Positions 43,231 to 49,846 of a stretch of DNA of 64,000 nt are shown in pieces. This stretch comes from Hymenobacter psoromatis (GTDB taxonomy: Bacteria > Bacteroidota > Bacteroidia > Cytophagales > Hymenobacteraceae): the NCBI GenBank assembly GCA_001596155.1, contig CP014771.1, forward strand, positions 4,960,001 to 5,024,000, read 5' to 3'. Numbering within the stretch: the first letter of the stretch is position 1; every line of letters starts with the position of its first letter. Position numbers and translations under genes: made by a program. Under the pieces are notes generated by a model. It had not been told where the DNA came from. It ran no database searches and saw only the letters and a program-made list of their open reading frames with translations.

Positions 43231-44127
43231 AATCCCGACCCACAGAATATTGAATAGCGCGGCCGGCGTGGCGTATTTCCAGCTCCATTCCAGCATAAGG
43301 TCGTACCGAACCCTCGAAACGTAGCGGCCGACTCCGAAAAAGGAGGCCGCGACCAGCAGCGTTTTCAGGAGCGTCCAGACTACGCCCGGCAGCCCGGGAC
43401 CCTGCCAGCCGCCCAGGTAAAAGACAGTAATGGTAACGGCCAGGCTCATCACCAGGCTCAGGCGTCCCAGCCGGAGCAGCAGCCGCCGGGCACCCGTGAA
43501 GTCGGCCCAGGCCCCGCCGGCCAGCTCGCCGGCGGCCACGGGCAGGTCGAAGGGGGGTAGGAAGGCCAGGGCCAGCGCCGCCAGGTAGAACAGGCCGAAG
43601 CCGACCGGCTGGTAAACAATGTTCCACAAGCCGCGCTGGGAAAGCACAATCCGCACCGGCACCATCGACTCGGCCCGCATCACGGTGGCCGTCAGTGCCA
43701 TCACCATCGGCATGGAGTAGGCCAGCAGCTGCCCCAGAAAGCGCCAGCCCCCTATCATGGCGTATGCGCCGTTGCTCGACCAGCCGCCCAGCACCAACGC
43801 CACCATCACGTAGGCAAACGCGGCGTTGACGAACAAAGCCCCCGTGGCCAGGCTTAGCAGCGGCGCGCTGGCCGACCAGGGCAGCACTGCGGCCGCCAGC
43901 GTGCCGGCGGCCAGCAGCAGCACGGGCGCGGTTTCGTAGAACACGGCATCCCGCTGGCGGGGCCTGATTTCCTCGCGCGCCAGTAGCTTCAGCGCCAGCC
44001 GCACCGGCCGGGCCCAGGCCAGTCGGCCGGCCACCGACCAGTATTCGAGCACGGCCAGCGCGTACACGCCGCCCGCGAAAAGCAGCACGACCAGCAGCGT
44101 AGTTGGAAGGGTAGCACTATTTTCCAT
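43216..44127 (-). CDS. nuoH: NADH-quinone oxidoreductase subunit H-like protein
   Basis: 303 residues, shorter than usual (about 325-350), eight helices. Family landmarks are the YETAPVLLL start of TM2 and the loop FLPPFDLPVAAGELAGGAWA. In canonical NuoH this loop carries several glutamates (E-A-E-S-E-L ... TEYSG) that line the quinone cavity; here most are lost (PVAAGEL, ADFTG). The start overlaps the B/D fusion by 11 nt. Originally it must have overlapped nuoJ directly, so no nuoI stood between them. Confidence 0.88.
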   Translation of the reverse strand: MENSATLPTTLLVVLLFAGGVYALAVLEYWSVAGRLAWARPVRLALKLLAREEIRPRQRDAVFYETAPVLLLAAGTLAAAVLPWSASAPLLSLATGALFVNAAFAYVMVALVLGGWSSNGAYAMIGGWRFLGQLLAYSMPMVMALTATVMRAESMVPVRIVLSQRGLWNIVYQPVGFGLFYLAALALAFLPPFDLPVAAGELAGGAWADFTGARRLLLRLGRLSLVMSLAVTITVFYLGGWQGPGLPGVVWTLLKTLLVAASFFGVGRYVSRVRYDLMLEWSWKYATPAALFNILWVGILLLL

Positions 44128-46192
44128 CGGCGGCCGGGTCGTGAGTCAGCTCCCAGGGCGAGATGTCCAGGGAGGCAATGGTTTTCAGCGCGTCGCCCAG
44201 CTCCAGTTCCCGCACGCCGGCCCGCACCAGGGCCGCGTGCGGCACGGAGGGCGGGTGCAGCACCGCGCTGATTACCTGGCCCTCCTGCACTTGGATGGTC
44301 AGGGTGGCCGTGCCGCGGGGCGTCTCCACGGCGGCGCTGCCCTGCCCGGTGCCGGCCAGGTCGGTTAGTAGCGGGGCCGCTGCCGGGCCGGTCTGGTCGG
44401 CTTGGATGGCGCGGAGCAGTTGCTGGCTCTGCGTCAGTTCGTCGAGGCGGATGAGCAGCCGGCCCCAGGCATTGTTCTCATCAATTACCAGCGGCACAAA
44501 GCCCAGCGGCTGGTAGGCGGGGTCGGCCAGGCGGGCGTCGTGGGCCAGGCCCGCGGCCCTGGCTACCGGCCCCCGGCAGTGGTGCAGGAGCAGTTCGGGC
44601 AGCTCCCCGACCGGGCTCAGACTTTGCCGCAGCAGCGGCAGCTGCTTAACCCGCCGCACGAAGTCCGGTAGCTCATCCGGCGCGGCCGTTTCCTGCACTG
44701 GGCGGCCGTGCAGCAGCACCGCCGCCTGGTGTAGCCAAGGGTTGCCAATCATCAGGCCGAAGCCCGCCAGCCAGTTGAGGTGACTGGCGAGGCGGGTCTG
44801 TTCCAGTTGGCTCACCTGCCAGCGCTGCGCCGCTGCCGGAGCCGGCTGCCCTATGGCTTGGCTGAGGGCGCGGTGCGCCAGCACGCGGTAGGCCGCCGGG
44901 GCCAGCCGGTCGTGGCCCGCCAGCCACTCGGCAAACTGCGCCGCCGGCACGGGCAGCGGCGGGTAGTCGGGAGCTATCGTGCCGGGCACCAGCTGGGCCT
45001 TCGTCACCGTGTCGCCGTCCAGGTGCAGGCGCAGCTGCAAGCCACCGGGCAGGCCGGGGAAGAAGGGGCCGAACGCAACTTCCGTCGCTTCCATCGGCAA
45101 CCCGTCGGCGCTGCGGGGCAGGTCCTTGGTCATGGCTACCATCGACATGAAGCCCATGTCCATACCGGCCATATCTCCACCGGCCATGTCCATACCGGGC
45201 ATGTCGCCACCAGGCATATTCATACCAGGCATTTCCTTGCCGGCCATGTCCATACCGGCCATATCCTTGTCGGCCATATCCTTGTCGGCCATGTCCATAC
45301 CGGGCATATCGCCTTGCTTCGTAGCCATCTTACCGCTCATGTCGGCCATGTCCATATCGTGCGCACCCATATCATGCGCGTCCATATCCATTTTTGGCTG
45401 ATGGTCAGCCATATTCATATCGCCCCCCATCGTCTCTTCAGCTTTTTTACTGTTTCCCTCACCGCTCATATCCATGCCGGCCATGTGGTGGTGCCCTGCT
45501 GGGTGAGCCTGGTCGGCGGCCGGTGGGGCGGGCGTGGGGCTGGGCTGGTCGGGGGCATGGTGCGCGTGCTGCCCGGCTCCCGCCGCCGGGGTCTCCTGCG
45601 CGGCTGCCGGGGCCGGCATGGAGGGCTGGTCGTGCATAGCATGGTGCGCGTGCGCACCGTGTTCAGGATTGGCCGGCTCGGTGGGCTTCGATTCCACAGT
45701 AGGCGAAGGGTGGTTGTGGGCATGGTCGTCCGCCGGGGGCTTCTGCTCTTCGGCCTGCCGGATGAACGCCGGTTCGTAGGGCCGGGCATCGGGACGCCAG
45801 CCGTGCGCCGCTAGCTGCTGGCGGACGGCCGGGCCGAGCTGTTGCAGCCCGGCCTGGTGCAGCGGAATCACCACGTCGGGGGCGGGCAGCGGCGGGGCGG
45901 CTTCCAGGCCGGCGAACACCAGCAGGCGGGGCCGGGGCATCTGGGCGAAGAGCACGGCGGCCTGCTCGGCCAGCTTGGGGGGTAGCGGCCCCGTCACCAG
46001 CAGCACGTCGGCGGCGTTGGGGGCGGCGGCCGTTTCCAGGCCGGCCGCGCCCAGGTCCAGGCCCAGGGCGCGCGCCACGTCCGGCCCCGGCACCATCAGC
46101 ACCCGCAGCACCGACGCGCCAGCGCCCAGCAGCCACTTCTTCAGCGGACTCAACAGGCCCAGCCGGGCACCAGACAGGAGCGCGTCTACCAT
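44117..46192 (-). CDS. NuoB-like / NuoD-like fusion with His- and Met-rich linker
   Basis: 691 residues. Residues 1-135 follow the NuoB fold in outline (ADVLLVTGPLPPKLAEQAAV, then MPRPRLLVFAG) but contain no cysteine, so the N2 [4Fe-4S] site is gone. Residues 150-235 are His-rich (DDHAHNHPSP, HGAHAHHAMHDQ, HPAGHHH); residues 236-350 are Met/Asp/Gly-rich with repeats of MPGMDM and MADKDM. Residues about 372-685 follow NuoD: FGPFFPGLPGGLQLRLHLDG near the start, RLASHLNWLAGFGLMIG, then ENNAWGRLLIRLDEL and STVPHAAL-like end. The linker looks like copper-binding resistance proteins. No NuoC part. Probably a cytoplasmic-side adaptor, not a redox unit. Confidence 0.85.
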   Translation of the reverse strand: MVDALLSGARLGLLSPLKKWLLGAGASVLRVLMVPGPDVARALGLDLGAAGLETAAAPNAADVLLVTGPLPPKLAEQAAVLFAQMPRPRLLVFAGLEAAPPLPAPDVVIPLHQAGLQQLGPAVRQQLAAHGWRPDARPYEPAFIRQAEEQKPPADDHAHNHPSPTVESKPTEPANPEHGAHAHHAMHDQPSMPAPAAAQETPAAGAGQHAHHAPDQPSPTPAPPAADQAHPAGHHHMAGMDMSGEGNSKKAEETMGGDMNMADHQPKMDMDAHDMGAHDMDMADMSGKMATKQGDMPGMDMADKDMADKDMAGMDMAGKEMPGMNMPGGDMPGMDMAGGDMAGMDMGFMSMVAMTKDLPRSADGLPMEATEVAFGPFFPGLPGGLQLRLHLDGDTVTKAQLVPGTIAPDYPPLPVPAAQFAEWLAGHDRLAPAAYRVLAHRALSQAIGQPAPAAAQRWQVSQLEQTRLASHLNWLAGFGLMIGNPWLHQAAVLLHGRPVQETAAPDELPDFVRRVKQLPLLRQSLSPVGELPELLLHHCRGPVARAAGLAHDARLADPAYQPLGFVPLVIDENNAWGRLLIRLDELTQSQQLLRAIQADQTGPAAAPLLTDLAGTGQGSAAVETPRGTATLTIQVQEGQVISAVLHPPSVPHAALVRAGVRELELGDALKTIASLDISPWELTHDPAADGK

Positions 46193-46193
46193 G

Positions 46194-46556
46194 TTATTGC
46201 CGTTTCAGTCCGCCCTGGTTCCAGGTGTACACCAGGCCCAGGAATAAAATAAGCAGGAAAACGCCCATGTCCAGCAGGGCCGTGATACCCAACTCCTTGT
46301 ACACGACCGCCCACGGATACATGAAGGCCATTTCCATGTCGAAGCACAGAAAGAGCAAGGCAAAGCCGTAGTAGTGAACGTGGTACCGCACCCAGGCGGG
46401 CGGCACGGCCAGCCGGCCGCTCTCGGCGGGCACGTCCTTGCCCGGCTCGGCTACCGGCTGGCCTAGCGAGGATTTAACCAGGTAGAGCAGCCCAGCAAAG
46501 GCTCCGGTGCAAGCCAGCATTCCCAGCAGCAACAGGTAGCGGGAGTCGTTTGCCAT
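46194..46556 (-). CDS. nuoA: NADH-quinone oxidoreductase subunit A-like protein
   Basis: 120 residues, three helices. The family core HVHYYGFALLFLCFDMEMAF followed by MYPWAVVYKELG is clear. The loop Cys of the usual YECG motif is replaced (PAESG), another departure on the quinone side. First gene of the Nuo-like operon, 1 bp before the fusion gene. Promoter lies in 46557-46722, where an imperfect inverted repeat (TAGAGTCGTTTC with GAAACGGCCTCTA, about 46562-46629) may be regulatory. Confidence 0.9.
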   Translation of the reverse strand: MANDSRYLLLLGMLACTGAFAGLLYLVKSSLGQPVAEPGKDVPAESGRLAVPPAWVRYHVHYYGFALLFLCFDMEMAFMYPWAVVYKELGITALLDMGVFLLILFLGLVYTWNQGGLKRQ

Positions 46557-46722
46557 TGGGGTAGAGTCGTTTCGGGGGTATAATTCCGGGCTACGTTATC
46601 CCTGGTATACTGGAAACGGCCTCTACGGTTTACCCCGCCGGGCCGCTGCCCGCTGCCGCTGGCCAGATTAGCGCCCGTCCGGTGGTCTTGCTGCGCTCAG
46701 CGCGGCCGGTGGCCGGGCCGTA

Positions 46723-46950
46723 TCAGCCGCGCCGCAGTTCGCTCGTGTCCAGCAGCTGCTTGTGCTCCTGGTACTGCTCAGGGGTGATTTGCCCCGCCGC
46801 GAGGCGCATCCGCAGCACATCGAGCGGGGTGCTGGGCCGGTGGCGCTGGCCGGGGATGCTGAATGGGGTGACAAAAATCCAGAACAGCAGGACAATCCAC
46901 ATGAACCACCAAACGAAGTTCATGCCCCAGAAATAATTACCATACATCAT
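46723..46950 (-). CDS. SHOCT-domain small membrane protein
   Basis: 75 residues. One helix at about 8-32 (MNFVWWFMWIVLLFWIFV), then a SHOCT motif RMRLAAGQITPEQYQEHKQLL at the C-terminus, the short helix-turn-helix that closes many bacterial membrane proteins. SHOCT proteins are common in copper-resistance loci. It lies on the same strand upstream of nuoA (166 bp) and may be the first gene of the unit. Function unknown. Confidence 0.82.
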   Translation of the reverse strand: MMYGNYFWGMNFVWWFMWIVLLFWIFVTPFSIPGQRHRPSTPLDVLRMRLAAGQITPEQYQEHKQLLDTSELRRG

Positions 46951-47067
46951 GGCTTTTGTGGTTGAGGGTGAAGAAAAAAGGAAAACGTGGCAAGCGGGAA
47001 AAATCGAGCTGGGGACCTAGCGGCCGGGCCGGAAGCGGACTGGCTCACCAGCCCAGCTTCTTGCGCT

Positions 47068-47166
47068 GCAAAGGTGCCCGCCGCCAGGGCCGCCCGCCCA
47101 TGACGATTATCAGGCTGGTAGCTGATTGTCGTCATGGGCGGGCGGGCGGGCGGCGGGCACCTTTGC
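47068..47166. repeat. 99-bp imperfect palindrome
   Basis: Outer arms of 18 bp are exact (GCAAAGGTGCCCGCCGCC at 47068-47085, complement at 47149-47166). Inner arms GCCCGCCCATGACGA and its complement surround a 20-nt centre. It lies between the SHOCT gene and the partial copy of the oxidase barrel; nothing else was seen in 46951-47288. Confidence 0.65.
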
Positions 47167-47272
47167 GGCCGGCTGGTTTCCTCCCCGTTGGTCCGCCACG
47201 TAACCGAAGCCCCGCCCCAACTATCTCCGCGCCGAAGATGCGGCGGGGTATTCCGCATCGGCAAGCACGGCG

Positions 47273-47860
47273 GTGCACGGAACCAACCAGTACTACACCT
47301 GGGGCATACTCGACGCCGCCTCGCACATGGGCACGCTGAACCTGGTGTCGTCCAACATCCGCAACCAGTTTAACCTGAGCGTGGAGAACGGCTGGAACCG
47401 CAACATGGAAACGGAGGCCACCTACGAGCGTTACCTCTACGACTACCTGCGCGTGTTCGGGGGCGTAAACGTGGAGAACTTCCGGCAGCGGCTGCCCGCC
47501 CCGCTTACCGAGCCGGGGGTAGCGGGCCGGATGATAACCAAAACCGATACCAAGGCCGTGGTCGGGGTCCGCTTCCTGACGCCCTACCTGTTCAGCCTCG
47601 ATGCCCGCATCGATAATCAACTGCGGCCCCGCCTGAGCCTGGGCCGGACAATTATGCTGCTGCCGCGGCTGCTCGTGTCCGGCTACTATGAGTACCAGGC
47701 CGACTTCGGCTGGGTGAACACGCTGGAAGACAACCGTCGCTTTGAGAAAGAAGTCGTCTGGCATACGGGGGCCGAATACCTGCTCTCGCGCAACTTCTCG
47801 CTGATGGGCAGCTACGACAACCGCTTCGGCGGCAGCGGGGGCCTCAGCTACCGCTTTTAA
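47273..47860 (+). pseudogene. detached duplicate of the multicopper oxidase C-terminal barrel
   Basis: The frame encodes about 190 residues matching the last 190 of the oxidase at 34482-36986. From 47289 to 47487 the DNA is identical, base for base, to the complement of 34852-35050 (199 bp); after that similarity falls to that of an older paralog but the frame stays open to the family end (NFSLMGSYDNRFGGSGGLSY). The first codons (MHGTNQ) are not from the oxidase and no signal peptide exists, so as it stands it should not be exported. It may be an in-frame remnant, or an expressed domain if a start upstream is used. Confidence 0.7.
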
Positions 47861-47971
47861 GCCCGTAGTCGGCTGGGGCCGGCGCTCAAAACCGGCCGCA
47901 ACCCAAGCTCTTCTGGCTGGCAACCTTCGTTTCCTTTTTCCTCACTTTTCTCCCTCAATTTCCCCTTCCCC

Positions 47972-48352
47972 ATGAAAAATGTCCTGAAACTATTACCCGT
48001 GCTACTGCTCAGCGGCGCTTGCACCCTGGCCCAGGCCCAGACCACCCCCGCCACCAAACCCCTGAGTAGCAAGATGCACCACGGCCAGATGGCCAAGACC
48101 GGCTGCACCATGAAAGACGGCAAAATGATGACCATGACGGGCGGCAAGATGATGCCCATGACCCAAGACATGACCATGAGCGACGGCAGCGTCTGCAAAA
48201 CCGATGGCACCTGCACTAGGAAAGACGGCACTACCATGACCATGAAGGATGGCCAGTGCATGATGATGAACGGCAAGATGACCACGATGGCGGAAATGCA
48301 CAAAAGCGGTAAAATGAAGCCGGGCACCAAGATGGATAATATGAAAATGTAG
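47972..48352 (+). CDS. Met-rich secreted protein (DUF6799-like)
   Basis: 126 residues. Signal peptide 1-23 (ending AQA). Mature protein is a run of short repeats of the form xMKDGKMMxM / GGKMMPMT / DGSVCKTDGTC, with more than thirty Met and four Cys plus basic residues, ending MDNMKM. The repeats resemble DUF6799. Such a Met/Cys-rich chain should bind Cu(I) in the periplasm. It is 111 bp after the barrel fragment and 193 bp before the chaperone gene. The highly reiterated DNA makes it prone to copy-number change. Confidence 0.82.
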   Translation: MKNVLKLLPVLLLSGACTLAQAQTTPATKPLSSKMHHGQMAKTGCTMKDGKMMTMTGGKMMPMTQDMTMSDGSVCKTDGTCTRKDGTTMTMKDGQCMMMNGKMTTMAEMHKSGKMKPGTKMDNMKM

Positions 48353-48544
48353 CCCCCTAATCAGCCCAAAAAGGCCGTTCCGAAACCGGAACTGCTTTTT
48401 TCGTTTTGTCGCTCATCAGCCCCCGGCCTCGAAATCATGCAAGCCCCCGGCCTAATCCTGCACCCCCGCCCCGGCACCGGCCGCTAGCTTTGTCTGTTGT
48501 AATCCCGTAGCCCGACGTGCTCGGCTACCCCAGCTTTCCTCGCA

Positions 48545-48751
48545 ATGCAAACCCTGAAATTCAAAACCAACATCAACTGCGGCGGCTGCATCAAAGCCGT
48601 AACGCCCACCCTCAACGGTGAAAAAGCCATCCAAACCTGGCAAGTAGACACCACCAACCCCGACAAAATTCTGACTGTGAACACCGACCTGAGCGCCGAC
48701 CAGGTACGGACCCTGGTAGAAAATGCCGGCTTCAAGGCCCAGGCAGCATAG
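48545..48751 (+). CDS. HMA-domain metallochaperone
   Basis: 68 residues, a single heavy-metal-associated domain. The CxxC is in INCGGCIKAV (Cys 12 and 15), followed by the beta-alpha-beta pattern ending VRTLVENAGFKAQ. The usual Met of MxCxxC is Asn here (NINCGGC). It probably carries Cu(I) in the cytoplasm to CopA or Csp-like storage. Own gene with a strong terminator after it. Confidence 0.9.
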   Translation: MQTLKFKTNINCGGCIKAVTPTLNGEKAIQTWQVDTTNPDKILTVNTDLSADQVRTLVENAGFKAQAA

Positions 48752-48776
48752 TAATCTCAAACCGCATCCGGTTTAC

Positions 48777-48806
48777 AAAAAACGCCCGCAATGCGGGCGT
48801 TTTTTG
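48777..48806. terminator. bidirectional intrinsic terminator
   Basis: ACGCCCGCA and TGCGGGCGT pair around one base, flanked by six A on the left and six T on the right. It can end the chaperone gene (+) and the converging gene at 48833 (-). Confidence 0.85.
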
Positions 48807-48832
48807 TTTACAACAAGCCAATCAAGAACCAA

Positions 48833-49759
48833 CTAATTACACGACTGCACCAGCGCCGTCACGCTAAGTGTAGCTGTGGCATCGGTTCGGATATTATCGT
48901 TGTTGACGCACACGTAAAGCCGGCGCGTGCCCGGCGCGAGCGTCAGGGGCCGGGTTTCGGTGGGCGTGTTTTGCTCTGCTCGATAACACGCGCCGGGCTT
49001 ACTGATAGTGCCCTTCGTGTCCAGAAACTGCTGCACGGCCTCGGGGTCGGCGGTAATGTACCAGCGGCACTTCGTGTCTTTGGTCGGGGCCTCCCCGGTT
49101 CCTTGCTTGGTCAGCGTCGAAGCCGCCATTGTAAGCAGGGTCATCGTCCCGGTGGCGGGGTTGCTCAGCGCCCCCGCTAGCCCCAGCGCCGTGGACCACG
49201 ATACTGCTGGCTGCCCCTCGTCGCGCACGTCCAGCTTATACACAATACCCACCGTACCCACCGGCACATCTATTTCAAATACTTTGCGGCTCAAATACAT
49301 ACAAGTCGAACAGTGAATATCGGCCTTGCTCAGCGGTAAAGCATCTTGCGTCGTGTAACGACACTTGATTTCGCGCCCGGCTTCGTTCCAGCTCTGGGAG
49401 CCGGCTTGCGCCTGCCCATTCACGTAGGTGCCGCGAAAGCTGAGCTGCCCGTTCTCGTGCCAACCTGTGCAGATGCCCACCAGCACGTCGGGGCTTTCGT
49501 GCAACAGCTTGCCTTCACCCTGCTTTTTCCAGGACGGATAAAAGTAGTCGCGCACCGTGCCCACGCTTTTCCCATCCGCCGTTCGGTGCGCAATCCGGGC
49601 GTAAGTTACTTCCTCCAGCGTCTCGGTACGCGCCCAGTCCCGGTCAAAATACACGGTGTCGGCCGGCGGCAGGGTCACGGCTGCGGGCCGGAGCCGCTGG
49701 GCAAATGTTGTCAGATTTATGAATACAAAGCCAACGAGAATCAGGTAGATTTTAGCCAT
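48833..49759 (-). CDS. hypothetical secreted protein with MORN-like segment
   Basis: 308 residues from ATG 49759 (MAKIYLILVGF). Signal peptide 1-21 (ending TFAQ). A MORN/YwqK-like repeat GICTGWHENGQLSFRGTYVN lies near residues 95-115. The later part has several Cys (HCSTCMYLS, CYRAEQ, LYVCVNNDN) and beta-strand character. No family recognised beyond the MORN-like unit, which is common in Bacteroidota toxin-antidote and surface proteins without a fixed role. It converges on the chaperone gene and may mark the right edge of the copper island. Confidence 0.65.
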   Translation of the reverse strand: MAKIYLILVGFVFINLTTFAQRLRPAAVTLPPADTVYFDRDWARTETLEEVTYARIAHRTADGKSVGTVRDYFYPSWKKQGEGKLLHESPDVLVGICTGWHENGQLSFRGTYVNGQAQAGSQSWNEAGREIKCRYTTQDALPLSKADIHCSTCMYLSRKVFEIDVPVGTVGIVYKLDVRDEGQPAVSWSTALGLAGALSNPATGTMTLLTMAASTLTKQGTGEAPTKDTKCRWYITADPEAVQQFLDTKGTISKPGACYRAEQNTPTETRPLTLAPGTRRLYVCVNNDNIRTDATATLSVTALVQSCN

Positions 49760-49846
49760 GAAGCGCATTCCGAATTTTAACAGGGTAATTGAGGGTAAAC
49801 TGAGTAGATGAACTGGAATTAGCGCGATGGTGGGAAGCAACAAAGC

